Assembly: GCA_913020715.1 (NCBI GenBank)
Contig: CAJVZH010000001.1
Location: forward strand, 62,001-126,000
Length of the DNA stretch: 64,000 nt
Direction of reading: 5' to 3'
From: an uncultured Gammaproteobacteria bacterium
GTDB taxonomy: Bacteria > Pseudomonadota > Gammaproteobacteria > PS1 > Pseudothioglobaceae
Position 1 is the stretch's first letter, and every line of letters begins with the position of its first letter. Position numbers and translations under genes: made by a program. The notes beneath the pieces are model-generated. The model was not told the origin of the DNA and ran no database searches. It saw only the letters and a program-made list of their open reading frames with translations. Of the stretch, positions 44,217 through 52,786 are shown piece after piece.

Positions 44217-44597
44217 CTATATCTCGCCTGCCTCTTCAAGCACCTCTCTTGCAATTCTAAAACATTCAACACCCTGTGGCACACCACAATAGATGGCAAT
44301 GGCATGAATAATAGCTTTCAACTCTTCTTTCGTTACGCCATTTGTTAGTGCCCCTTTGCAGTGAATTTCCCACTCGTGCATTTTTCCAAGTGCGGCGATC
44401 ATCGTAAGATTCATCATTGATCGTGTTTTTTCGTCAATCGTCTCATCGCCCCAGCCAAATCCCCAGCACCACTGAGTCATTTGCTCCTGAAACGGACGGT
44501 TGAAATCATCAGCTGCTGCTAGGTTTTTATTGACGTAGTCTTCACCGAGTGTTGCTTTTCTTTTTTCTAGTCCAAGTTCAAATAGCTCTTTGTCCAT
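44217..44597 (-). CDS. Carboxymuconolactone decarboxylase-like protein
   Basis: A 126-residue protein of the CMD/AhpD fold. RSMMNLTMIAALGKMHEWEI and HIAIYCGVPQ-like HAIAIYCGVPQGVECFRIA match the PcaC branch; the CxxC of AhpD peroxidases is absent, so a decarboxylase or isomerase role is more likely. Last gene of the five-gene minus-strand operon starting with the hydrolase at 48938; 32 bases after the aldehyde dehydrogenase. Substrate unknown. Confidence 0.85.
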   Translation of the reverse strand: MDKELFELGLEKRKATLGEDYVNKNLAAADDFNRPFQEQMTQWCWGFGWGDETIDEKTRSMMNLTMIAALGKMHEWEIHCKGALTNGVTKEELKAIIHAIAIYCGVPQGVECFRIAREVLEEAGEI

Positions 44598-44629
44598 TTT
44601 GATTTCTCCAGTTAATTGCTTGTCTTTTA

Positions 44630-46099
44630 TTATCGCATGACAAAAGGGTTTTGCATTGGCTCGCTCGAGGTGTTAATCCAAGTCGTCTTTGTCCTAGTGT
44701 ATTCATGTATAGCATCAATACCGGCTTCACGACTGCCGCCACTGTTTTTAAAGCCGCCAAATGGCGCTATCGGCGAAATAGCTCGGTAGGTGTTTACCCA
44801 GACAATACCAGATCGAATTTTTTGTGATACTCGGTGGGCTCTTGCAATATTTTGTGTGAATACGCCCGCCCCAAGGCCAAACTCTGAGTCGTTCGCCATG
44901 TTAATTGCCTCTTCTTCAGACTCAAAAGTGATGATGCTCATTACTGGTGCAAACAATTCCGTGCGGGTGCTGTCGATAGATTGGTTGGGGCAATCCAGTA
45001 ACGTTGGCTCAAGATAGTTGCCTATTTTTAAGTGTTCGGGCCTCTTGCCGCCGAAAACCAGCTTGGCGCCTTGTTTAACAGACTCAGTAATTACATTGTA
45101 TGCACGGTCAACTTGGTGCGCTGTGGCCAGTGGTCCAACCTGCGTTTTGTCGTCAAGAGGGTCACCAACAACAATTTCTTTTGCTCGCTCTGCTACTCGA
45201 GAAACAAGCTCTTTGTGAATTGACTTTTGCACAAAGACACGAGACCCAGCAACACAACTTTGGCCTGAAGCACCAAAGTTTCCAGCGATAACGCCGTTGA
45301 CAGCGCCTTCAATGTCACAATCATCAAAAATTAACATGGGTGATTTGCCGCCAAGTTCAAGGCTGACATGGGCAAAGTTTTCAGCGGTATTTCGAATAAT
45401 GTGTTGCGCCACTTCACAGCCGCCGGTAAAGGCCACTTTTGAAACTTTTGGGTGTGAGCTGATTACCCGACCACAAGGTTCGCCAAAGCCTGTAATAACA
45501 TTTACTACGCCAGGGGGAAAGCCGGCTTTATCTACCAGTTCGGCAAATTTAAATAAGGCTGCCGGCGCTTGTTCAGACGCCTTAACAACAATGGTATTGC
45601 CGGCTGCAAGCGCAGGCGCAATTTTGGTTGCTGATAAAAACAATTGTGCGTTCCACGGCACAATCGCCACCACCACACCAATAGGCTCACGTGTCGTAAA
45701 AACACACATGTCAGGCTTATCTATTGGCAGAACTTCCCCTTGAATTTTGTCTGCCAGACCCGCGTAGTAGTGATAGTAATCAGCCACATATTTTGATTGG
45801 TTTTTGGTTTCTACGGCGAGCTTGCCACTGTCTGTTGTTTCTAGCTGGCCCAAAGCGTCGGCGTTTTGGGCAATTAAATCACCGAGTTTATATAGTAACC
45901 TGCCACGCTCGGTGGCGTTTAGCTTCGACCAAGGCCCCTCAAATAATGCCTCATGGGCAGATTCAATGGCGAAACTGGATTCTTCTTCGCTGGCGGCGGG
46001 AAACGTTGCCCATGATTTGCCATTGGCTGGGTTTGTGCTTTCGAAATGATTCGCACCAGTCGAAAATTCACCATTAATGTAGTGCTTAAAGTGTTTCAT
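44630..46099 (-). CDS. NAD(P)-dependent aldehyde dehydrogenase
   Basis: A 489-residue ALDH. VVAIVPWNAQLF and NTIVVKASEQAP form the cofactor-binding region, LELGGKSP carries the general base Glu248 and GQSCVAGSR the nucleophile Cys282. The family resembles betaine-aldehyde or semialdehyde dehydrogenases, but the substrate is not predictable. It follows the LLM monooxygenase by 18 bases, so it may oxidise an aldehyde released by that enzyme. Confidence 0.9.
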   Translation of the reverse strand: MKHFKHYINGEFSTGANHFESTNPANGKSWATFPAASEEESSFAIESAHEALFEGPWSKLNATERGRLLYKLGDLIAQNADALGQLETTDSGKLAVETKNQSKYVADYYHYYAGLADKIQGEVLPIDKPDMCVFTTREPIGVVVAIVPWNAQLFLSATKIAPALAAGNTIVVKASEQAPAALFKFAELVDKAGFPPGVVNVITGFGEPCGRVISSHPKVSKVAFTGGCEVAQHIIRNTAENFAHVSLELGGKSPMLIFDDCDIEGAVNGVIAGNFGASGQSCVAGSRVFVQKSIHKELVSRVAERAKEIVVGDPLDDKTQVGPLATAHQVDRAYNVITESVKQGAKLVFGGKRPEHLKIGNYLEPTLLDCPNQSIDSTRTELFAPVMSIITFESEEEAINMANDSEFGLGAGVFTQNIARAHRVSQKIRSGIVWVNTYRAISPIAPFGGFKNSGGSREAGIDAIHEYTRTKTTWINTSSEPMQNPFVMR

Positions 46100-46117
46100 T
46101 GCTTTCCTTTGTTGTCT

Positions 46118-47155
46118 TTATTTAAATGCCGGCATGACTTTGTTAATAAAGAGCTCTAACGAGCGTTTTTTCTTATCAAAACTCATGCTGTTGTCTGTCC
46201 AAAAACTGTATTCATCATAACCCAGTTCTTCACAAAGCTTGATCCTTTGGATAACGTTTTCAGGGCTTCCGATAATGCTGTTTTTGCGCATGTTTTCAGG
46301 CGAGTACATCTCAATTTTTGCCATTTCATCTTCACTTAGTGGCTTTATTAGGCCTTGGTCAATCGGTCGTTCGTTCTTAAACCATGCGCCGAAATAGCAA
46401 TAAAAGCGTGAAATGTCTTTTGCACCCTGCGCCACCTCTTCTTCAGTTTCTGCGACGAAGGTGTGTCGAAGGAGCATTATCTTAGGTCTTGGCTTTTCGC
46501 TGTGCTTCTCGCAGGCATTGTTAAATTTTTCCATTAACGAGATCACTTCATCGTCACCCAGCCATAGTGGCGTCACTTGAACATTGCAATCGTTCTCTAA
46601 GGCGAAATCATGAGAGCTTTGATCTCTCGCGGCAATCCAAATTGGCGGACCTTTGTCTTGAAAGGGTTTGGGCGAGCTGGTTGTCTTTGGGAAGGACCAC
46701 TTGTCGCCATCGTGCGCGTAATTTCCTTGCCAAAGTTTTTGTACAGCCGGCACCATTTCACGAAGAGCGCCACTGGCACCATAAGCGTCAATACCGCAAC
46801 CAACACGCTCGTACTCAAATGAATAAGCGCCCCTGGCAATGCCAAGTTGCAAGCGACCTTGGGTAATGAGATCGGCCATAGCAGCTTCGCCCGCTAGTTT
46901 AATGGGGTGCCAAAAAGGGGCAACAATTGTTGCTGTACCAAGCTTTATGTTTTTTGTGCGGTGCGACAGGTCTACTAAACTGGTAAATGGATTGGGGGCA
47001 ATGGTAAAGTTCATCCCATGGTGCTCTCCTGTCCAGATCGTGGTAAAACCACCTTTCTCGGCAATAAGACACAGCTCAAGATATTCGTCGTAGAGTTGCC
47101 TTTGGCATTGGTTTTTTTCAATGCGCTCCATGTGTGCAAAAAAAGAAAAATCCAT
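46118..47155 (-). CDS. Luciferase-like (LLM) flavin-dependent monooxygenase
   Basis: A 345-residue FMN-dependent TIM-barrel oxygenase of the bacterial luciferase family. WTGEHHGMNFTIAPNP and KLGTATIVAPFWHPIKLAGE are family landmarks. Such enzymes need FMNH2 from a separate reductase, encoded nine bases upstream. Known relatives attack alkanals, sulfonates, dimethyl sulfide or terpenoid ketones; the residues seen do not decide among them. The pairing with reductase, aldehyde dehydrogenase and hydrolase points to a catabolic oxidation. Confidence 0.88.
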   Translation of the reverse strand: MDFSFFAHMERIEKNQCQRQLYDEYLELCLIAEKGGFTTIWTGEHHGMNFTIAPNPFTSLVDLSHRTKNIKLGTATIVAPFWHPIKLAGEAAMADLITQGRLQLGIARGAYSFEYERVGCGIDAYGASGALREMVPAVQKLWQGNYAHDGDKWSFPKTTSSPKPFQDKGPPIWIAARDQSSHDFALENDCNVQVTPLWLGDDEVISLMEKFNNACEKHSEKPRPKIMLLRHTFVAETEEEVAQGAKDISRFYCYFGAWFKNERPIDQGLIKPLSEDEMAKIEMYSPENMRKNSIIGSPENVIQRIKLCEELGYDEYSFWTDNSMSFDKKKRSLELFINKVMPAFK

Positions 47156-47164
47156 AATTAATTC

Positions 47165-48109
47165 CTATAAATAGTCTCCGGGCTTGGCAATGGCCTCAAC
47201 CTTGCCGCCTGTCTCTTTGCCGACATAAATACCAAAGGCGTTAAGCGCCCTTTCGGCAATGTAGCGGCGTAGCATTGTTCGGCTCCATTCGTCGCGAATG
47301 CGTTGAAATGGCGCTTCATCAAAGGCGTAGAACCTCCCCTCCGACGTCTTTGTCGTGTTTTCAACTTGCGCACGATAGTAGATCAAACTGCTTTTGTCGT
47401 CATCGCTTTCAAACACTGAAAAAAGATAGTGCTCGGATGCGTCAATACCAGCCGAATGCAGTTTTCCGAGTAGGCTGTCGCCGTCATCAGGCGAGCCAAG
47501 GCTGCTTGCCGTTGGGAAATCTAAATAACCATCGGGCTTTTCGATGAGGAAAATTTGACTTTGACATTCAATGAGCGCACCAACCAGCACCTTGGTATTG
47601 TCATCTTCCAATGCACGGAGCATTTTCTGTTCAAGGGCTAGATTGACATAGTTGCCTCGTAAAAACACTAATGGAGTGATGATGGTGCTATCAAACTCCA
47701 CAACCTCACCCAAAAGAATGTAGTGGTCGCCAGCATCAAAACAATTATTTTTAACACAATCGAACCAGGCTACGGTGTCGGCAATGATTGGACAACCTGT
47801 TGTTTTTGGCATCCAGCTCACATCAGCAAACCTGTCATCAACAGGGCTGGCAAAAGTGGTTGATATTTGCTGCTGTTTTTCTGACAGAATGTTGACAGCG
47901 AAATGTGCACTTTCTGTAAACGCTTCAAGATTAATCGAGGCTTTATCAATGCAAATAAGAATCAGCTTGGGGTCTAGCGACACTGAACTAAATGAGTTAG
48001 CGGTAAAGCCAATGGGCTGACCATCATTGTCAATGGTGGTGACCACGGTGACACCTGTTGGAAAAGCACCCAGGGCGTGCCGAAACTTTCTGGATTCTTC
48101 ACTAATCAT
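47165..48109 (-). CDS. Flavin reductase domain protein with C-terminal Nudix-like extension
   Basis: A 314-residue protein. Residues about 5-165 are a flavin reductase-like domain (FRHALGAFPTGVTVVTTIDN, GFTANSFSSVSLDP) that would supply reduced flavin to the LLM enzyme. Residues about 170-310 are an extra domain; FLIEKPDGYLDFPTASSLG and the strand-helix pattern recall a Nudix fold but lack a clear Nudix box. Stand-alone reductases of this type are about 160-190 residues, so this is a fusion. Its start overlaps the hydrolase stop by eight bases. Confidence 0.8.
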   Translation of the reverse strand: MISEESRKFRHALGAFPTGVTVVTTIDNDGQPIGFTANSFSSVSLDPKLILICIDKASINLEAFTESAHFAVNILSEKQQQISTTFASPVDDRFADVSWMPKTTGCPIIADTVAWFDCVKNNCFDAGDHYILLGEVVEFDSTIITPLVFLRGNYVNLALEQKMLRALEDDNTKVLVGALIECQSQIFLIEKPDGYLDFPTASSLGSPDDGDSLLGKLHSAGIDASEHYLFSVFESDDDKSSLIYYRAQVENTTKTSEGRFYAFDEAPFQRIRDEWSRTMLRRYIAERALNAFGIYVGKETGGKVEAIAKPGDYL

Positions 48110-48938
48110 GCTTTTGTAATGCCTCGGCTAGAAAGGTTGCGATGCGGGCGTTGATTTTTTTTGGAGCAATATAGGCCATCATATGCGCTTCACCAGTAAA
48201 GGAGAAAAACTCCCCATTAGGTGTTAGTTCCGCCATTTGTTCTGACATGCCAGGCGTTGAGTTTAGATCGTCATCGCCTGTTAAGTATAGAACAGGGGGG
48301 GTTAAAAGCGGGAGTTGATTAACGAATGCTTTGTCGGAAAGCGCAAATAAACGATAAGCACGGCCGTAGCCATAGGGTGAAGCATTCGCTAACCACTGCT
48401 TAATTTTTGTTATTTTTGTTAACTCTTGGGCGCTATTTTTTCCCGCAAACCAGCGTTTTAGGGTTTGATCGGTATTGCCAATTTCTCCAGACTTAATGAT
48501 TTGTTCTGCTCTTTGTAAGACACGGCCTTGTTCTGATTGAGTTCGATTAAAAACAATATTTATGGGTATTAGGCTTTGCACTTTATTCGGGTATTTCAGT
48601 GCAAAGGCAACACTAAGCAATGCGCCCATCGAATGGCCCACCAAAGAAAAGGATGACAGGCCAACATGTTCAACGAGACGATTAAGTTGCTCCACATAGT
48701 CGTCCAGTGTGGGGTTGTCGTTTGGCATGGGGCTCTCGCCATGACCCAGAAAGTCGTAGGTGATAACTTGATAAGAGCCGCTGAAGTGCTCTACCTGCGA
48801 TTGCCATACATCGGCATTCATGCCAACACCATGGATAAATACAAGCGCCGGTAAAGATGCGCCAGATACAGTATATGCCGAGCCATCGGCGGCAAACTTT
48901 CTAGAGAGTGGAGTGAGGTCGGTGCCCAAGTCAATCAT
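48102..48938 (-). CDS. Alpha/beta hydrolase heading the monooxygenase operon
   Basis: A 278-residue hydrolase. FIHGVGMNADVW is the oxyanion loop, SLVGHSMGALLSVAFA the nucleophile elbow, and FTGEAHMMAYIAP contains the likely catalytic histidine. ATG 48938 follows AAGGA by six bases; a longer frame upstream is possible. The fold covers esterases, lactonases and C-C bond hydrolases. As first gene of the operon it may open a ring or ester in the same pathway (inference). Confidence 0.82.
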   Translation of the reverse strand: MIDLGTDLTPLSRKFAADGSAYTVSGASLPALVFIHGVGMNADVWQSQVEHFSGSYQVITYDFLGHGESPMPNDNPTLDDYVEQLNRLVEHVGLSSFSLVGHSMGALLSVAFALKYPNKVQSLIPINIVFNRTQSEQGRVLQRAEQIIKSGEIGNTDQTLKRWFAGKNSAQELTKITKIKQWLANASPYGYGRAYRLFALSDKAFVNQLPLLTPPVLYLTGDDDLNSTPGMSEQMAELTPNGEFFSFTGEAHMMAYIAPKKINARIATFLAEALQKHD

Positions 48939-49066
48939 TGCAATCCTTACAACGCATTTAAAGTCATCAATGGCACACACCGTTTTCACTCACTGCCTGC
49001 CGACTTGAGACTGCTAAATATAACGCATCGTTCTGTGCCTGTCAAGCAGCCACCTCTAAAACACAC

Positions 49067-49072
49067 TATAAT
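49067..49072 (+). promoter_or_regulatory. -10 element giving a leaderless thiolase transcript
   Basis: A perfect TATAAT ends eight bases before the thiolase ATG at 49080, so transcription would begin at or next to the start codon. No Shine-Dalgarno sequence is present. No good -35 is visible. Confidence 0.4.
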
Positions 49073-49079
49073 TGTTTTT

Positions 49080-50258
49080 ATGAGTCAAGAAATCTATATT
49101 ATTTCCGGTAGCCGAACCCCAATGGGTGGCCTAGATGGCAGTTTAGGCAGCCAAAAAGCAGCCCAATTGGGCTCAGTTGCTATGACAGGTGCGCTTAAGC
49201 GTGGGGGTGTCAACGTCGAGCAAATTGATGAAGTTTACATGGGCTGTGTATTGGCTGCAGGCCAAGGCCAGGCGCCAGCGCGTCAAGCGGCTTTAGGTGC
49301 TGGCTTGCCAACAAGTGTTCCTTGTACCACGGTCAACAAAATGTGTGGCTCGGGCATGCAAGCCGCTATTATGGGATTTAATGCCATTAAAGCCGGCTCG
49401 GCCAATGTGGTGTTGTGTGGTGGAATGGAAAGTATGAGCAATGCACCCTATCTATTGCCCAAGGTTCGCCAAGGAATGCGCATGGGACACGGGCAAATGC
49501 TTGACCACATGTTTTTTGACGGCTTAGAGGACGCCTACGAAGGCGGCTTGATGGGTGTTTTTGCCCAAGCTACAGCTGACGAGTATGGCATCAGCCGTGA
49601 AGCCATGGATGAGTTTGCCATAGACTCTTTATCTAAGGCGAATGCCGCGATTAACAATGGTGACGTTGAGAATGAAATAGAGCCCGTCGTTATCATCAAC
49701 CGCAAGGGCTCGGTGACGGTCAGGGTGGATGAGCAACCCGGGCAGGCAAGGCTCGACAAAATACCTCAATTACGCCCCGCGTTCAAAAAAGATGGCACCA
49801 TAACTGCCGCCAACGCCAGCTCTATTTCTGATGGCGCTTCGGCTTTGGTATTGGCTGACAGTGATACGGTTGCAGATGCTGGCTGGAAGCCGGCGGCACG
49901 GATTCTTGCTGTGAATAGTTTCGCTCGTGCGCCGGGCGAGTTTACGATAGCACCGATTGGCGCCGTGCAAGGCTTGTTAGAGAAAATGAATTGGACAGTG
50001 GCCGACGTGGATTTGTTTGAAATAAATGAAGCCTTTGCCATGGTAACTATGTTGGCCATCCAAGAGCTAAATTTAGACGCAAGCAAGGTCAACGTGTATG
50101 GCGGAGCTTGCGCTCAAGGTCACCCGATTGGCTCTACCGGCTCGCGTATTATTCTAACCCTAATAACGGCCCTTAAAAATAAAGACCTCAAACGCGGTAT
50201 AGCCAGTTTGTGTATTGGTGGTGGCGAAGCCACAGCCATCGCTGTGGAGCTGGTATAA
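49080..50258 (+). CDS. Acetyl-CoA C-acetyltransferase (thiolase)
   Basis: Biosynthetic or degradative thiolase of 392 residues. NKMCGSGMQAA contains the acyl-accepting Cys89, EINEAFAM and GGACAQGHPIGSTGSRI the catalytic histidines, and CIGGGEATAIAVE the second cysteine. ATG 49080 is preferred because family homology (YIISGSRTPMG) begins there; the frame is open 25 codons upstream. It is divergent from the monooxygenase operon. It could serve beta-oxidation with the FadN-like enzyme, which has no thiolase next to it, or acetoacetyl-CoA formation. Confidence 0.93.
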   Translation: MSQEIYIISGSRTPMGGLDGSLGSQKAAQLGSVAMTGALKRGGVNVEQIDEVYMGCVLAAGQGQAPARQAALGAGLPTSVPCTTVNKMCGSGMQAAIMGFNAIKAGSANVVLCGGMESMSNAPYLLPKVRQGMRMGHGQMLDHMFFDGLEDAYEGGLMGVFAQATADEYGISREAMDEFAIDSLSKANAAINNGDVENEIEPVVIINRKGSVTVRVDEQPGQARLDKIPQLRPAFKKDGTITAANASSISDGASALVLADSDTVADAGWKPAARILAVNSFARAPGEFTIAPIGAVQGLLEKMNWTVADVDLFEINEAFAMVTMLAIQELNLDASKVNVYGGACAQGHPIGSTGSRIILTLITALKNKDLKRGIASLCIGGGEATAIAVELV

Positions 50259-50306
50259 ATAAGCCAGAAAGACCCAATTTTGTATAATTACCAGAGGAAA
50301 AATATT

Positions 50307-50639
50307 ATGTCAGTATACGAAAAAATGCAAAAAGCCAGCAAAGAGCGTGATACAGAGGCTTTTATGAGCCTGATGCACAAGGATTTCGTGATGGTCAGTC
50401 ACCAAGACGGCAGCACAAACAACAAAGACGACCTTGGCGAAATGGTCAATTATATGTTTTCCAGTGATGATTTTATGGAAAGAGAGCATCGTTGTCTTTT
50501 TGAGAACGACGAAGCAATGGTAACTCACAGCTTTATGGACTTTCCAGACGGCACAATCGAGGCGGTTCTTACATTCAACGCCCTTAAAGATGGCCAAGTT
50601 ATTCGTATGGAAACTGGCGCAACCTTGCTAGAAAAATAG
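50307..50639 (+). CDS. Small NTF2/SnoaL-like protein
   Basis: A 110-residue protein with the NTF2-like pattern: an N-terminal helix, MSLMHKDFVMVSHQDGSTNN as the conserved strand-loop, and a final strand pair (EAVLTFNALKDGQVIRMETG). ATG 50307 follows AGAGGAAA. The fold is used by enzymes and ligand-binding proteins alike, so no role is assigned. It follows the thiolase by 48 bases and is probably cotranscribed; a strong terminator follows. Confidence 0.65.
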   Translation: MSVYEKMQKASKERDTEAFMSLMHKDFVMVSHQDGSTNNKDDLGEMVNYMFSSDDFMEREHRCLFENDEAMVTHSFMDFPDGTIEAVLTFNALKDGQVIRMETGATLLEK

Positions 50640-50647
50640 AAAAACAA

Positions 50648-50672
50648 AAAAGGCGCTATAAAAGCGCCTTTT
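50648..50672. terminator. Bidirectional terminator between NTF2-like gene and serA
   Basis: AAAAGGCGCT (50648-50657), loop ATAAA, AGCGCCTTTT (50663-50672): ten paired bases, with T runs on both strands. It ends the thiolase transcript and the convergent serine operon. Confidence 0.9.
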
Positions 50673-50694
50673 GACTAACTTGCATTGTAAGCGA

Positions 50695-51633
50695 TTAATT
50701 CACAACGTGGATCTCAACGTTGTTTTGCAATACGTCAGCCACTTGGTTGGCCGCCATTTCAGCAACTACAATAGAAGCCTCAGCAGTTGAAGCGCCAAGG
50801 TGTGGGGTCAAAATTGCTTTAGGGTTGTTGAATAAAACGTTTTCTTTGGCCGGCTCTGTTGAAAACACATCGATAGCAGCGCCCGCAATTAGGCCTTCGT
50901 TAAGCGCATCATTAAGATCGCTCTCGTCAACCATGTTGCCACGAGCGGCATTGATGATGATTGCTGAAGACTTCATTTTTGCTAAGTGTTCTTTGTTAAC
51001 AAGTGGCTTGCCGTCAGCTGCCGCTTTGCCATGAAAACTGATAATATCACTCTGTGCCAGTAGTTCGTCAAAGCTCACGTTAGTTACGTGTGGGAACTCT
51101 GCTTGACGAGATTCTAAAGACTTAGAGCAAACAAGCACGTTAACGTCAAAACCACTAACCAGGTGACTAAGTCTTGCGCCAATATTACCAAAACCAACGA
51201 TGCCTAGCGTTTTCTTTGAAAGCTCAACGCCTTTGATGGCTTTTTTCTGCCACTCGCCTTTGTGTGTTGTTTCGTCTGCAAAAGGAATTTTTCTGAGTGC
51301 AGCCATGATAAGTGCAAAAGCGTGCTCAGCAGTGGCATTGGTGTTTCCACCCGGTGTGTTCATAACAACCACGCCATTTTCTCTTGCCCTCGCGCAGTCG
51401 ATATTATCAACGCCCGCACCAGCTCTAGCAATCGCTTTAAGCTTAGTCGCCGCAGCTAAGATGTCTGCTGTGACCGTTGTTGCTGATCTAACCAATAGCC
51501 CGTCGTACTCAGGGATGATGTTAATCAGCTCCTGCTCAGACAGCCCTGTGATTACGTCTACTTCAATACCTTTGTCGTTGAAGATTTGATCCGCAACGTT
51601 GCTCATTGCGTCTGAAATTAATACTTTATACAT
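50695..51633 (-). CDS. serA: D-3-phosphoglycerate dehydrogenase, short form without ACT domain
   Basis: First committed step of serine synthesis. The 312-residue protein has a substrate domain with LLVRSATTVTADIL, the NAD-binding LGIVGFGNIGARLS, INAARGNMVDESDLNDAL, and the catalytic histidine in LTPHLGASTAEA. E. coli SerA (410) carries a C-terminal ACT domain for serine feedback; this protein ends right after the catalytic domain, so feedback would differ. Its ATG shares one base with the serC stop. Confidence 0.9.
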   Translation of the reverse strand: MYKVLISDAMSNVADQIFNDKGIEVDVITGLSEQELINIIPEYDGLLVRSATTVTADILAAATKLKAIARAGAGVDNIDCARARENGVVVMNTPGGNTNATAEHAFALIMAALRKIPFADETTHKGEWQKKAIKGVELSKKTLGIVGFGNIGARLSHLVSGFDVNVLVCSKSLESRQAEFPHVTNVSFDELLAQSDIISFHGKAAADGKPLVNKEHLAKMKSSAIIINAARGNMVDESDLNDALNEGLIAGAAIDVFSTEPAKENVLFNNPKAILTPHLGASTAEASIVVAEMAANQVADVLQNNVEIHVVN

Positions 51634-52781
51634 TACTTTACCTCTTGATAAGCCCATTCAATCCATGGCAATACTGCCCTCATGTCGTCGTTTTGCACTG
51701 TTGGTCCGCCCCATAGTCTTAAGCTTGCTGGCGCTTTAGGGTAGCCACCGATATCGAAAGCCACGCCTTCGTCGTCGAGCAGTGTTACGATTTTTTTCAC
51801 AAGCGCTCTTTGATCGTCTTCATTCATATTAGTGAACGACTCATCTTTAATTGCTACTGTGATACTTGTTGAGGATCTTGCGCTTGCGTCATCACATAAA
51901 AACTTAAATGAGTCGCTGCCATCAATCCAGTTAGAGACAATATTAAGGTTTTCATCTGAGTGCTTAATTAACGCTTCAGCACCGCCCACAGATTCTACCC
52001 AGTTTAGTGAGTCGATAACGTCTTCAACACAAATCATTGATGGTGTGTTGATTGTCGCGCCTGCAAAAATACCTTTAGAGATTTTTTGCTTGCTAGCCAT
52101 TCTGTAAATTTTAGGCATTGGCCATGTAGGTGTGTGCGTTTCAAGTCTTTCTAGTGCACGAGGCGACAATGCGATCATGCCGTGAGCGCCTTCACCGCCC
52201 AAAACTTTTTGCCAAGACCAAGTAACAACATCAAGCTTGCTAAAATCCATGTCCATAGCAAACACCGCAGAAGTGGCGTCACAAATTGTTAGGCCAGCTC
52301 TGTCGTCTGGAATCCAGTCTGCGTTAGGAACACGAACACCGGCTGTTGTGCCGTTCCACGTGAAAATTACGTCGTTATCAAAATTGGCTTTGCTTAAATC
52401 AGGGAGTTCGCCGTACTCAGCTACATGAGAGTTGACATTTTCAAGTTTTAGCTCGTTCAATACATCGTTGACCCAGTCTCTGCCAAAGTTTTCCCACGCA
52501 AGAACGTCCACACCTCGTGCACCTAAAAGAGACCATAGGGCCGCTTCTAATGCGCCAGTGTTGGATCCAGCCATAATAGCTAGAGTGTAGTCTTCTGGCA
52601 AGCCAAGAATGCTGCTTGATTTGACAATAACATCATTTAGTTTTGCTTTACAGTGTTTCGCTCTGTGCGATCTGCCTGTGTCAGCGTTTTGTAGGGCACT
52701 GATATCCCAGCCTGGTCTCTTAGAGCAAGGGCCGCTAGAGAAGTTCGGGTTTGACGGTTTAATTGTTGGCTTAGTTATCAT
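51633..52781 (-). CDS. serC: Phosphoserine aminotransferase, archaeal/alphaproteobacterial type
   Basis: PLP enzyme making 3-phosphoserine. The 382-residue protein begins [14 protein letters not shown], with [12 protein letters not shown] and [20 protein letters not shown], where the lysine binds PLP. These segments fit the second SerC subfamily (as in Methanosarcina and alphaproteobacteria) rather than the E. coli form. It lies five bases after the DUF1015 gene and overlaps serA by one base. Confidence 0.9.
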   Translation of the reverse strand: MITKPTIKPSNPNFSSGPCSKRPGWDISALQNADTGRSHRAKHCKAKLNDVIVKSSSILGLPEDYTLAIMAGSNTGALEAALWSLLGARGVDVLAWENFGRDWVNDVLNELKLENVNSHVAEYGELPDLSKANFDNDVIFTWNGTTAGVRVPNADWIPDDRAGLTICDATSAVFAMDMDFSKLDVVTWSWQKVLGGEGAHGMIALSPRALERLETHTPTWPMPKIYRMASKQKISKGIFAGATINTPSMICVEDVIDSLNWVESVGGAEALIKHSDENLNIVSNWIDGSDSFKFLCDDASARSSTSITVAIKDESFTNMNEDDQRALVKKIVTLLDDEGVAFDIGGYPKAPASLRLWGGPTVQNDDMRAVLPWIEWAYQEVK

Positions 52782-52786
52782 AATTG

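Noticed and set aside
46118-47155. LLM protein as dimethyl sulfide monooxygenase DmoA or as RutA
   Set aside because: Attractive beside dddP, but the protein is shorter than DmoA and shows no decisive residues. A Rut pathway would need RutB and other genes that are not adjacent.
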